Origin: Natranaerobius trueperi
GTDB taxonomy: Bacteria > Bacillota > Natranaerobiia > Natranaerobiales > Natranaerobiaceae
Assembly (NCBI RefSeq): GCF_002216005.1
Contig: NZ_NIQC01000024.1
Span: 1 to 40,315, forward strand
Length of the DNA: 40,315 bases
Direction: 5' to 3'
Part shown: positions 15,605 to 24,000 of the stretch, piece by piece
Layout of the letters: the number at the start of each line of letters is the position of its first letter
Numbering within the stretch: the stretch's first letter is position 1
The notes under the pieces: generated by a model
Database searches by the model: none
Seen by the model: the letters and a program-made list of their open reading frames with translations, nothing else
What the model was told of the DNA's origin: nothing
Made by a program: the position numbers and the translations under genes

Positions 15605-17065
15605 ATGGAAGAAGAACAAGAAATTAAAGAACTAAATTTTCACCTTGGTTCTTTTGGTGGTGTTGTTCCAATTCTGATTTTCGTAATCTGGGCTATTATA
15701 GCAAGTTTTTTAGGAGTGATTACCACCAATGGGCTCTCTATGGGTGCCATTATAGGTTTGATCGTTGGAATGGCTATCTGTAAAAATAGTGGAGACATCT
15801 ATGCTCAAGCAGTTTTTGAAGGATTTACTCAAACAATTGCTGCTGTTGCTATTGTAGCATGGTTCTTTGCAGGAATGTTTTCTGAAGTGCTTCAAGCGGG
15901 AGGACTTGTTGAAGGACTAGTGTGGATTGCACATATTACTGGAGTCGAAGGTGGTTTGTTTGTAGCAATTAACTTTTTATTAGCAGCAGCTTTTGCTTCA
16001 GCTGTAGGTACAGGTTATGGTACTGTTGTTGCTTTTGCTACTTTGATGTATCCTGCAGGAATAATAATGGGTGCACATCCTGTTATATTAGTAGCTTCCA
16101 TATGCAGTGGTGCTGCTTTTGGAGATAACTTGGCTCCTATTTCAGATACCACGATTGTATCAGCTGCCACACAAGAAACTGATGTTCCTGGTGTCGTTAA
16201 AAGCAGGTTTAAGTATGCTATCACAGCAGCCATTCCAACTTTTATATTATATATAATTTTAGGTGCTGCTCCACAAGGTGCAGCAGGAGTTGAAGGAACA
16301 ACAGCTATAATCGAAGAGTACGCCGATCCCTCAGGGTTATTACTGTTAATCCCCTTTGCACTAGTGCTAATTTTAGCATTTAGTGGATTCCATTTACTAG
16401 TGTCACTAACCTGGGGAATAATTGTGGGCATACTAGTCAATGTTTTACTTGGTCTCGCACCTTTGAGTGCAATTATACATTTTAACACTCAAGAGGCGAC
16501 AATTTCAGGTGCATTAGTCGACGGTTTAGCAGGATATGTAGAGTATGCCATTTTGATATTACTGATAGTAGCATGTAGCCATATGATTAGATTAAGTGGT
16601 GCCATGGAAGATTTCAGAGAATGGATTACAGCTAAAATCAATGGTGTCATTATGAGAGCTGAACTTGCTTACTGGGCAATGGTTGCTTTACTAAATAGTG
16701 TGATCACTATTAATACTGCAGCTGAAGTAGCAGCAGCACCTTTTGTAAGACAAATAGGTAAGGATCATCATATTCATCCTTATAGAAGAGCAAATTTTTT
16801 AGATGCACAAACTTCTGCATTAGGCTATATCTATCCTTGGAGTGCTGGTTTATTACTAGCTATCACAACTATACGTAGGCTTACAAATGAGTATGAGTTT
16901 ATTGAACCTATCTCCCCTGCCCAAGTAACACCTTACGTTTTTCATGGTTGGATATTACTAGTGATCTTCTTTGTAGCAGCTATTACAGGTATCTGGAGAC
17001 GGTATGAAGGGCCAAATGGAGAAGAGCTTATGCATCCACCTAATAAAGATGATGATCCTTCATAA
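15605..17065 (+). CDS. nhaC: NhaC family Na+/H+ antiporter
   Basis: A 486-residue membrane protein with about 12 hydrophobic helices. The NhaC signature is visible as AAFGDNLAPISDTTIVSAATQETDVPGVVKSRFKYA (about residues 175-210), with the related upstream FASAVGTGYGTVVAFATLMYPAG segment. Such proteins exchange internal Na+ for external H+, which matters for pH and sodium homeostasis in alkaline or saline habitats. The N-terminus is acidic (MEEEQEIKE). The ATG at 15605 follows AAAGGAGGG. It has its own upstream palindrome and a terminator, so it seems monocistronic. A second, distant NhaC lies at 35685-37070. A malate/lactate-type NhaC activity cannot be excluded. Confidence 0.85.
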   Translation: MEEEQEIKELNFHLGSFGGVVPILIFVIWAIIASFLGVITTNGLSMGAIIGLIVGMAICKNSGDIYAQAVFEGFTQTIAAVAIVAWFFAGMFSEVLQAGGLVEGLVWIAHITGVEGGLFVAINFLLAAAFASAVGTGYGTVVAFATLMYPAGIIMGAHPVILVASICSGAAFGDNLAPISDTTIVSAATQETDVPGVVKSRFKYAITAAIPTFILYIILGAAPQGAAGVEGTTAIIEEYADPSGLLLLIPFALVLILAFSGFHLLVSLTWGIIVGILVNVLLGLAPLSAIIHFNTQEATISGALVDGLAGYVEYAILILLIVACSHMIRLSGAMEDFREWITAKINGVIMRAELAYWAMVALLNSVITINTAAEVAAAPFVRQIGKDHHIHPYRRANFLDAQTSALGYIYPWSAGLLLAITTIRRLTNEYEFIEPISPAQVTPYVFHGWILLVIFFVAAITGIWRRYEGPNGEELMHPPNKDDDPS

Positions 17066-17069
17066 TAAA

Positions 17070-17100
17070 ATATGACCCCTCATTTGGGGTCATATTTATT
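17070..17100. terminator. Bidirectional terminator between nhaC and the DUF1540 gene
   Basis: ATATGACCCC (17070-17079) and GGGGTCATAT (17086-17095) form a perfect 10-bp stem. T-rich sequence follows on both strands (TTATTT on plus, TTTTATTAT on minus), so it can serve both convergent genes. Confidence 0.85.
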
Positions 17101-17116
17101 TGGATTATTTTGTATG

Positions 17117-17275
17117 TTACTGCTCTCTTTTTGGAACGAAAGTTTCACAGGCAGTATCTCTAGTATCATTAACTATGTTATTTGTCACACTAGATTTAAC
17201 TTCAATAGAAGAAGCTCCACACACATAATTATCGTTATAGTAGCACTCCTCTACTTTACACTTAATTTGTGACAT
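17117..17275 (-). CDS. Small DUF1540 cysteine-rich protein
   Basis: A 52-residue protein read on the minus strand from ATG at 17275-17273 to TAA at 17119-17117. The pattern IKCKVEECYYNDNYVCGASSIEV, followed by ACETF near the end, is the DUF1540 signature: four cysteines (Cys6, 11, 19, 43), presumably binding a metal. DUF1540 proteins are common in Clostridia and Bacilli and of unknown function. The ribosome binding site GGAGGG lies 8 nt before the ATG. The gene converges on nhaC and shares its terminator. An overlapping plus-strand frame in the same place has no ribosome binding site and runs through the terminator. Confidence 0.85.
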   Translation of the reverse strand: MSQIKCKVEECYYNDNYVCGASSIEVKSSVTNNIVNDTRDTACETFVPKREQ

Positions 17276-17434
17276 AAAACTTGCCCTCCTTATAGCTAAA
17301 GTGATTTATTTTCTTTTATTACTTTTTCCATTATTAATCAAGGTATACATAATCTTTAAAATCTTAATGAATAAGTTTCCTGTAAAATCAGATAACTTGC
17401 TTTTCTAATATATAGATTATTATAATATTATCTA

Positions 17435-17790
17435 ACAAGTACTCCAGGACTAGCGACTTCTCTTGAAGCCACAGGAGATCCTTTAGCTTCTGTAGGTTAT
17501 GGGATTGCATATCCTTTTGGTGTTGTAGCAATTGTTTTTTTGTTCAAATTTTCCCTAAAAGATGCTTTACAAAGTTCTAAAAAGCCAAAAAGTCGAACTG
17601 AATTAAACTTAATTGCGAAAACATTTAGACTTGAAAACCCAAAGTTACATAAAAAAACTCTCTCTGAAATCAATTTACATAAAGTAGCTGATATTATTGT
17701 TAGTAGAATTTTTAGACAGGATAGAAGTTTTGTTGGAAGAAATGATGCCGTTTTATTACAGTATCAGGGCGAAAAGCACGCTTTCAATCG
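17435..17790 (+). pseudogene. Remnant of an AspT/YidE-type transporter (linker and RCK_C-like part)
   Basis: The plus strand encodes TSTPGLATSLEA..DPLASVGYGIAYPFGVVAIVFLF, typical of the aspartate:alanine exchanger / YidE-YbjL family. It is followed by a hydrophilic domain with VADIIVSRIFRQDRSFVGRNDAVLLQ, resembling an RCK_C (TrkA-C) domain. No start codon or N-terminal membrane domain is present: a stop lies at 17423-17425. The sequence ends abruptly in the palindrome at 17755-17816, with the second half of the protein missing. It is a fragment truncated at both ends and is not expected to function. Confidence 0.72.
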
Positions 17791-17816
17791 TGGGCTTTTC
17801 GCCCTAATACTGTAAT
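17755..17816. repeat. Long near-perfect palindrome at the junction of two gene fragments
   Basis: The left arm (17755-17780) and right arm (17789-17816) are complementary over about 26 positions, with one mismatch and a 2-nt bulge, around an 8-nt loop CTTTCAAT. The arms contain AGGGCGAAAAG/CTTTTCGCCCT and ACAGTAT/ATACTGT. It has no T tract, so it is not a standard terminator. The AspT-like fragment (plus) and the tldD fragment (minus) both end inside it, as if it marks a rearrangement breakpoint or the remains of a small mobile element. Confidence 0.7.
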
Positions 17817-18545
17817 GAATATAATCTACCACTAAGTTTTCCATTTTCTATTAAGTACATAGGTTTAGCTTTTGTTCCCTCATGGTCATAGACATAGCTA
17901 CCTGGGTGACCTGTTTTTGTTGGATCATCAATTACATTGAATTTTTCCATTGCAAACTCAGACCCTAGTATCATTATTTTGGCTAAAGTTTCGTTTCCAA
18001 TTAAATTATCAGCCTCACTCAAGTGACCAAAGGCTTCATGTATAAAAAGACCACGTACATCACTATCTAATATCACATCATAGTTTCCTCCAGTAATAGG
18101 TCCAGCATCTAATAGATCTATGTTATCTTAAATGAAATACCACAAATAAGTTCTTCTTGTCGTACCTCTGTTCCGTAATTATTAAGAATTAAAGTATCCG
18201 TAAATTGTTCATAATAATTTGAATTAAGATCTACAATATTTTCGTTATCCATAATAATTTTTTACGTCTTTTCTAATAAAGCTTTTTTATCCTTAATAGA
18301 GACTTCTCTAGGATCCTTTTTAGGCTCAACTCTCATAGTCTTTATGTACTTCAACATTTTCTAAATTTTCTTTCCCAGTTATTAAATCACTAGCTTTCTT
18401 AGCTTCTCTAATAGCAAAATTAACATCATTTATGTCTGTAAAAGAACATGTTCCAAAACCACCACTCTTTTTTATCTCTGAGACTTCATCAATTTCTCTT
18501 TTCGAACCTTTGATAGTAGTTAATGAACTTGAAACCTAAGGTCAC
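17804..18545 (-). pseudogene. tldD: Decayed tldD (metalloprotease TldD/PmbA family)
   Basis: The longest open segment (18076-17804) encodes VILDSDVRGLFIHEAFGHLSEAD, with the zinc-binding HEAFGH motif, followed by VIDDPTKTGHPGSYVYDHEGTKAKPMYLIENGKLSGRLYS, clearly TldD. Upstream on the same strand other frames encode more of the family: EVRQEELICGISF, REIDEVSEIKKSGGFGTCSFTDINDVNFAIREAKKAS. These pieces are separated by in-frame stops (near 18128 and 18340) and frameshifts. The C-terminal half is missing beyond the palindrome at 17755-17816. TldD with TldE processes peptides; this copy must be inactive. Confidence 0.82.
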
Positions 18546-19156
18546 AAAAACTATCCTTTAAAGTGACTCTTTTAATGAATCTATCTCCATAATCTAACCG
18601 CCGTGTTTTTTGAAAATTCATTATTATTGTATATTTTTTCAATTTTATTAACAGATTTATTGATTAAGTTTTAGAGATTTTATAGTAAATCGTTAAATCT
18701 CCTTTGATACACAGCATGTCAGAAAAAACAACATTAATTATATCTATATTGTTGGACAAAGAGTAATAATATGAAAAAAACTAACTATATATAATTAATA
18801 AAAGTCACTTTCAATTAGGGGGGTGATAATAAAACAAAGTCAAAACAATTAAACAAGTTTATTCTAATATAGCCTCTCGGAATAAAAACTTGAACTTTTG
18901 TCAAAAAGGTAACAATTAACTGGAAATACTATAACCTAACGATCTAAATCAAATTTAAAATACGCTTTATTTAAAAAAGAGCATAAATATTAAGCTTACA
19001 ACTATATGCTTTTAAAAGTAGCTGACAATTTAACTAAAACAAGGTAGAAATTAAGGCAGGTTCTTCACAGATAACGCTGTACCATGCATCGATGTGTTGA
19101 CACATCATAATACAATAAAGCCTGATGTACCACTTTTTAGTTGACCTGTGGTAAAT
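18546..19156. other. Non-coding, degenerate AT-rich region
   Basis: I see no intact gene, RNA gene or clear repeat on either strand. The part nearest 19060-19156 may hold further decayed sequence of the transposase at 19157-20039, since weak resemblance to a transposase C-terminal domain continues in broken frames. A GGGGGGTGAT ribosome-binding-site-like stretch near 18819-18828 is followed only by a very short frame. Confidence 0.5.
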
Positions 19157-20039
19157 TCAATGGATAGCGACCAGACTGATACTATCATTTCGTGATGCTG
19201 GTTGAAGTCTTGGATAAAGTGGTAAGTCATACTTACTATCGCTAGTAGAAATCATGTAGAGGTGGTATCCATTGAAATATTTTTCTCTGGAGCTATCCCA
19301 CCCTGAACTACAATCGGGTTGTGAGTAAGGCGAGGACGGGTGCAGTTCCGCTATACCCTGGGCACGACAATTACAAGTTGGGTTTACTTCTAGGATAAAC
19401 AGCAGTTTCTAAAGGGGTTCCATCATCAGCGAGTCCGATAGCATTTAGAACACCTAATAGACCAAGTTTAGCTGAAGTCTCTAAAAACTGTGAATGGAAA
19501 AATTCAAACAATCTGTCACCAGGTAACTAGGCATCGTGATTAAGAAAACGTTTAACAAGCTTATGTACAAAACCAGGGTTTTTATGGGCTTGCTTTTGAC
19601 CTTTTTTCAGCTTTTTCTGACGCTTCTTTTTTCGTTTTTGTCTTTTAAAAAATTTTGTTTGTCTAGTCCCCATAGACGAGAAAAAAAGTCGTAGAAAGTT
19701 CCAACACCGGGTATATCTGAAGGGAAGAAACCACTTAGGGTAGCTAGCATAAAGAGGTACTTTTTTCATCATATCAACCCATTCAGTGAGCCCCAGAGAA
19801 GGATAAGTAAACAAAAGAAGCAAGTAAGACCTAAGCATAGAAGCTGGATCGCGAGGTGGAGGACCTTTTTTAGAGTAAGAGCTTGAAATCCACGTTGTTA
19901 GGTATGAAAGATCAGTTAGTTTGGTTAAAACAGGCCAATCACTATTTGCAAGAGTAAAAGCTCCACCCTGAATAATGTTTTTTAACTCTTCTAAAACAAA
20001 GTTTTGATAATCTTCATGGTAAACAACTAAAGGCTTCAT
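19157..20039 (-). pseudogene. Decayed DDE-type transposase
   Basis: The minus strand starts with ATG at 20039 (after GGGGTG) and encodes a typical transposase N-terminus, including RDPASMLRSYLLLLFTYPSLGLTEWVDMMKK and a lysine-rich segment before HKNPGFVHKLVKRFL. An in-frame TAG at 19529-19527 is followed in the same frame by LPGDRLFEFFHSQFLETSAKLGLLG...GLADDGTPLETAVYPRS. After a frameshift near 19375-19385 it continues with CNCRAQ, GWDSSREKYFNGYHLYMIS, and DLPLYPRLQPASRNDS, the usual order of the catalytic region. The remainder is unrecognisable. I do not assign the IS family with confidence. Confidence 0.75.
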
Positions 20040-20175
20040 TATTGACACCCCAATCGTAGAATTTAGGGAAAAAATATCCCTCAACTCGATTGTGGCGGTA
20101 TTATTGCAATGTCAAGTGCTTTTAGACTTATTTTTCGTTTTTTATTCAAAATTTCCAGTTTTTTTAGCTTCAATT

Positions 20176-20210
20176 TATTAATCCCCTTACTTAAAGTAGG
20201 AGGATTAATA
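20176..20210. repeat. Inverted repeat upstream of the ABC operon
   Basis: TATTAATCC (20176-20184) and GGATTAATA (20202-20210) are perfectly complementary, with a partly self-complementary interior (ACT/AGT). It lies about 80 nt before the start of the substrate-binding protein gene and could be an operator, a leader hairpin or the outer end of the decayed insertion sequence. Confidence 0.4.
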
Positions 20211-20290
20211 ATAACAGGAACAAGAGAAACGCGTTCCTGACAAAATCGGTGAATTCCGAGAGACTATTTAATTTCAAAGGAGGGGGAAAT

Positions 20291-21973
20291 TTGATAAAAC
20301 CACTAAAGTTATTAATCATTGTTTTATTAGCTCTTACCACTACCTTTATTTTCATGGGATGTGGTGAAGAAGACCCAGTCGCTGACAAAGATGAACCAGA
20401 GGAAGAAAGGATAGTTCCTGAGCTAACGCTTCACACAACAACTATGGAATTTGATCCAGGTAGAAATGAAGCAGCACTGATGATTCAAGAAAATATGGAA
20501 GAATTAGGTTTCAAGGTAGATGTAAGGCCTTTAGAGCACAGCACATTGGTCGATAGGGCTAGAAGGGCTCCTGGTGAAAAAGATTGGCACGGTTTAATCT
20601 TGGGGTGGTCAGGTAGAATAGAGAGAATTGATCCAGATATGTTCACCTATACACTCTTCCATTCTTCTCAAGCTGTACAAGGTGGAAATAATTTTCACGC
20701 GTATCAAGATGATGAATTTGATGAAATAGCAAAAGCACAAAGAAAAGCGATGGACACAGATGAACGACAAGAACTTATTTATGAAGCTCAGGAAAAATTA
20801 GCAGAAGATGCTCCAATGTATGTTTTATATTATGTCGAAGGCCTTAATGCATTAAACACTGAAAAATGGGACGAAGATACTATGATTAAAACACCAGAAG
20901 GATTGTATAATGAATGGTTACCATTCTATGGTGAGCCACTTACAGATGATAGTGAATTACGAATCGGTGGATTACAAGACTTAGATACAGTTAATCCATA
21001 TGCTGCAACGTCAGTTTTTGAATGGAAGTTATTAAGGTTAGTTTATGACAAGTTAGTAAGAGTAGGCCCTGGTTTAGAACCAAAACCATGGGCAGCCGAA
21101 GACTTTGAAGTTTCAGAAGAAGGTGATCAAGTAGATGTAAGCTTACGAGATGACATGACTTTTCATGATGGAAAGCCAGTAACCCCTGATGATGTAGTCT
21201 TTACATTTGAGAATATGATTGATGTAGGTGTACCTTATTTTGAAGGATTCTTAGATCCAATCGATCAAGTGGAGCTGTTAGAAGATGACACAATAAGGTT
21301 TGAATTAGAAGATCCATATGCTCCATTTTTAACAAATACTTTAGGTCAAATCCCAATATTACCTAAGCATATATGGGAAGATATTGAAGAAGAAGAAAAT
21401 TTATCACACCCTGATGAATATGAAAATATTCCTGTTATTGGAAGTGGGCCATTTGAGTTTTCAGATTGGCAAAGAGGAGAATATTTACAAATTGAAAAAT
21501 ACGAAGAATATTTTGAAGCAGACGAAATAGATATGGATGGAATTAATTATATTATCTATGGCCACGAGGAAGGACAGTTTGGTGGTCTAGAACAAGAAGC
21601 AATAGAAATGGTTGCGGAAGGTTTTGAATCAGATTATGTCGATAGAGTAGACGATATTGACCACCTTGAACTAAAAACACATCCTTCGATAGGTTTAAAT
21701 TACATGAGCTTAAACAACAGTAAACCACCTTTTGATGATAAGGCTGTTCGACACGCCATGGGACATCTTATTAATCATGAACTTTTAATAGATGTACTAC
21801 AAGATGGTTATGCAATGCCTGGGGGAGCAGGAAGAGTGATTTCTCCTGCAAACGATTTTTGGAGAAATCCAGACGTAGAAGAATATGAGTTTGACATGGA
21901 TAAAGCTCGTAGCATTTTAGAAGAAGCTGGGTACGAGTGGGATAGTGAAGGTAGAATCTACTATCCAGAATAA
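20291..21973 (+). CDS. Dpp/Opp-type ABC substrate-binding lipoprotein, apparently circularly permuted
   Basis: A 560-residue exported lipoprotein that captures the substrate (peptide or other oligomer) for the permease encoded downstream. The signal peptide (residues 1-23) ends in the lipobox FMGC (Cys24), followed by an acidic linker. The domain order is unusual. Residues 44-215 (ELTLHTTT...ALMIQENMEELGFKVDVRPL...NNFHAYQDDEFDEI...YEAQEKLAEDAPMYVLYY) look like the C-terminal segment of SBP_bac_5 proteins. Residues 222-560 (LRIGGLQDLDTVNPY...LRDDMTFHDGKPVTPDDVVFTF...GSGPFEFSDW...KARSILEEAGYEWDSEGRIYYPE) are the normal N-terminal part. The last residues would join naturally to residue 44. The start is TTG at 20291, after AAAGGAGGGGG; an upstream GTG at 20249 has no ribosome binding site. 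The strong acidity fits a halophile. Confidence 0.85.
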   Translation: MIKPLKLLIIVLLALTTTFIFMGCGEEDPVADKDEPEEERIVPELTLHTTTMEFDPGRNEAALMIQENMEELGFKVDVRPLEHSTLVDRARRAPGEKDWHGLILGWSGRIERIDPDMFTYTLFHSSQAVQGGNNFHAYQDDEFDEIAKAQRKAMDTDERQELIYEAQEKLAEDAPMYVLYYVEGLNALNTEKWDEDTMIKTPEGLYNEWLPFYGEPLTDDSELRIGGLQDLDTVNPYAATSVFEWKLLRLVYDKLVRVGPGLEPKPWAAEDFEVSEEGDQVDVSLRDDMTFHDGKPVTPDDVVFTFENMIDVGVPYFEGFLDPIDQVELLEDDTIRFELEDPYAPFLTNTLGQIPILPKHIWEDIEEEENLSHPDEYENIPVIGSGPFEFSDWQRGEYLQIEKYEEYFEADEIDMDGINYIIYGHEEGQFGGLEQEAIEMVAEGFESDYVDRVDDIDHLELKTHPSIGLNYMSLNNSKPPFDDKAVRHAMGHLINHELLIDVLQDGYAMPGGAGRVISPANDFWRNPDVEEYEFDMDKARSILEEAGYEWDSEGRIYYPE

Positions 21974-21983
21974 TCAATTATAG

Positions 21984-22006
21984 CTGGGGCTTATTTTTAG
22001 CCCCAG
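21984..22006 (+). terminator. Intra-operon hairpin between the binding-protein and permease genes
   Basis: CTGGGGCT and AGCCCCAG form a perfect 8-bp stem with a 7-nt loop, 10 nt after the stop of the binding-protein gene. There is no T run after it. Such hairpins in ABC operons often protect the upstream mRNA or cause partial termination, giving more binding protein than permease; that role is inferred here. Confidence 0.6.
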
Positions 22007-22054
22007 ATTATAAAACTTAGAAATTAAAATGTTTATTTAAAGGTGGTGAAATAT

Positions 22055-23032
22055 TTGGGTCTTCAACAATTCATTATCCGTAGGTTAATCCAAGTCCTCG
22101 TAAGCTTATTTGTAGTAGTTACACTTGTATTTTTCATGTTTAGATTAATGCCTGGTGATCCTACTGCTTCAATGTTAGAACCGGAAATGTCTGTTCAGGC
22201 TCAAGAAATGTTACTTGAGAGGTTTGGGTTAGACCGTCCCCTTCACGAACAATATTTTGTTTACTTAGGTAACTTACTACAAGGTGATCTTGGTATATCT
22301 TTTCATTATCGTCAACCAGTATTTGAAATAATTTCTACTTATGCTATGAATACAATTATTTTAATGATCACAGCAATTATTTTTTCTTATGCAATCGGTG
22401 TTTCACTGGGCATTATTGGTGCTTGGTATCGAGGTTCTAAACTTGAATCAGGAATGAGTGCAGTAGTTCTTATTTGCCGCTCACTACCTCCTTTTTTCCT
22501 GGGCATGCTAGGTATAATGATTTTTAGTTTTGGATTAGAATGGTTACCTCATTCAGGAATGAGAACACCCGGTCATGGTTCAGAGAACTTCTTTGAATTA
22601 TATTTCAGTATGGATTTTTTAAAACACTTAATTTTACCTGTATTAATGTCTAGTATTTACTATATTGCACGCCCCACCTTAATAATGAGAAACACAATGT
22701 TGGATTTAATTGGAGCAGATTTTATTGAAATGGCTGAAGCAAAAGGACTTAGAAAATCTAGGATAATGTTTATACATGCGGGAAGAAATGCTTTGCTACC
22801 AGTTGTAACAAATTTGGCTTTATTTTTAGGCATGGCTATAGGAGGAGCCGTTACACTTGAATATGTATTTGGCTGGCCTGGTCTTGGTAGAGAAATAGTA
22901 TTAGCTGCTGAACGTCATGATTATCCCTTAGCACAGGCCTCCTTTTTGATGCTAGCCTTTATTGTAATGGTACTTAACTTTTTAGTAGATATACTTTATG
23001 CATATTTAGACCCCCGTGTTTCTTATCAATAA
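22055..23032 (+). CDS. dppB: Dpp/Opp-type ABC transporter permease, DppB-like
   Basis: A 325-residue inner-membrane protein with six predicted helices. The first follows RRLIQVLVSLFVVVTLVFFMFRLMPGDPT, the typical DppB/OppB N-terminus. The cytoplasmic EAA loop is EMAEAKGLRKSRIMFIHAGRNALLPV and contacts the ATPases; the family ending YAYLDPRV is present. The start is taken as TTG at 22055, 8 nt after AAAGGTGG. GTG codons at 22043 and 22046 overlap the ribosome binding site. It pairs with the DppC-like protein encoded next. Confidence 0.92.
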   Translation: MGLQQFIIRRLIQVLVSLFVVVTLVFFMFRLMPGDPTASMLEPEMSVQAQEMLLERFGLDRPLHEQYFVYLGNLLQGDLGISFHYRQPVFEIISTYAMNTIILMITAIIFSYAIGVSLGIIGAWYRGSKLESGMSAVVLICRSLPPFFLGMLGIMIFSFGLEWLPHSGMRTPGHGSENFFELYFSMDFLKHLILPVLMSSIYYIARPTLIMRNTMLDLIGADFIEMAEAKGLRKSRIMFIHAGRNALLPVVTNLALFLGMAIGGAVTLEYVFGWPGLGREIVLAAERHDYPLAQASFLMLAFIVMVLNFLVDILYAYLDPRVSYQ

Positions 23033-23057
23033 TTTATTTTAAAGCGAGGTGATAATT

Positions 23058-23999
23058 GTGACCAACAACCAAAATCCACAGATTAATAAACCCATAGATA
23101 CCAAAGAGTCACCACTAAATAGTTTCTTATCAAAAACGAAAAACTTCATTAGTAAGTTTGTTGATATATTTAAACAAGATAAACTTGCGATAATTGGTTT
23201 AATTGTCTTTATCTGCTTTGTTGGAGTCGCTATTTTCGCTCCAATGATTGCACCTTACGACGAGATGGAAAGACACCGAGATGAAAATGGCGAGCTAAGA
23301 AGAACAGACTCACCATCAAGTGAACACTTATTTGGGACCACTAATCGAGGGCGAGATGTTTTTAGTCAAGTAATTATGGGATCAAGAGTTGCTTTATTTG
23401 TGGGTGCATTAGCAGCACTATTTGTAACTTTTATCGGTACCAATATAGGTTTGATTTCAGGTTATTTTGGTGGTTTTTTAGACAACTTATTTATGAGAAT
23501 AGTGGATATATCGTACGCCATTCCCTTTATACCATTTGTGATTATATTAGTTACTCTATTAGAACCAAGTTTATTTAACATAGTTTTAGCAATCACAATA
23601 TTAAGTTGGCGTACAATTGCTCGTATCATAAGAGCACAAGTACTATCTGTTAAAGAACGTCCCTATGTAAAAGCTGCTAGGGTTGCAGGTGCTAGCAATT
23701 TAAGAATTATTTTCTTATACATTTTGCCAAATGTCCTACCTTTGGCATTACTTGAAATGTCACTTAGAATGGCACAAGCTATCATCGCTGAAGCTAGTGT
23801 AAGTTTTCTAGGGTTTGGTGACCCAACTGTGATCAGCTGGGGACAAATTCTACAAAGAGCTTTTATGGCCGGAGCAATGCGAGATGCTTGGTGGTGGGTT
23901 ATACCCCCAGGCATAGCGATTTCTTTACTAATTGTCGCTGTATTCTTCACTTCAAGAGCACTAGAAATTATTGCAAATCCCCAGTTAAGGAGGCGATGA
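23058..23999 (+). CDS. dppC: Dpp/Opp-type ABC transporter permease, DppC-like
   Basis: A 313-residue membrane protein. A hydrophilic N-terminal stretch precedes the first helix (LAIIGLIVFICFVGVAIFAPMIAPYD), followed by the family element SSEHLFGTTNRGRDVFSQVIMGSRVAL and five more helices. The EAA loop is YVKAARVAGASNLRIIFLYILPNVLP. These are hallmarks of the DppC/OppC subfamily. The start is GTG at 23058, 6 nt after GAGGTG; an earlier in-frame GTG at 23049 overlaps the ribosome binding site. It lies 25 nt after dppB and 1 nt before dppD. Confidence 0.92.
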   Translation: MTNNQNPQINKPIDTKESPLNSFLSKTKNFISKFVDIFKQDKLAIIGLIVFICFVGVAIFAPMIAPYDEMERHRDENGELRRTDSPSSEHLFGTTNRGRDVFSQVIMGSRVALFVGALAALFVTFIGTNIGLISGYFGGFLDNLFMRIVDISYAIPFIPFVIILVTLLEPSLFNIVLAITILSWRTIARIIRAQVLSVKERPYVKAARVAGASNLRIIFLYILPNVLPLALLEMSLRMAQAIIAEASVSFLGFGDPTVISWGQILQRAFMAGAMRDAWWWVIPPGIAISLLIVAVFFTSRALEIIANPQLRRR

Positions 24000-24000
24000 T

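Noticed and set aside
17072-17272. A 66-codon plus-strand frame after nhaC with hydrophobic segments.
   Set aside because: It begins inside the nhaC terminator, has no ribosome binding site and lies opposite the DUF1540 gene, which has a family signature and a strong ribosome binding site.
17755-17816. The segment ATTGAAAG after a GC-rich stem on the minus strand resembles the end of some CRISPR repeats.
   Set aside because: Only one copy exists, there are no spacers and no cas genes in the window, and the segment is the loop of a larger palindrome.
19157-20039. TAG readthrough in the transposase gene as evidence for a recoded stop.
   Set aside because: The same gene also has a frameshift and further stops, so the TAG is more simply one of several decay mutations.
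20249-20290. Start of the binding-protein gene at GTG 20249.
   Set aside because: The ribosome binding site AAAGGAGGGGG lies within this extension and points to TTG 20291, which also places the signal peptide correctly at the N-terminus.
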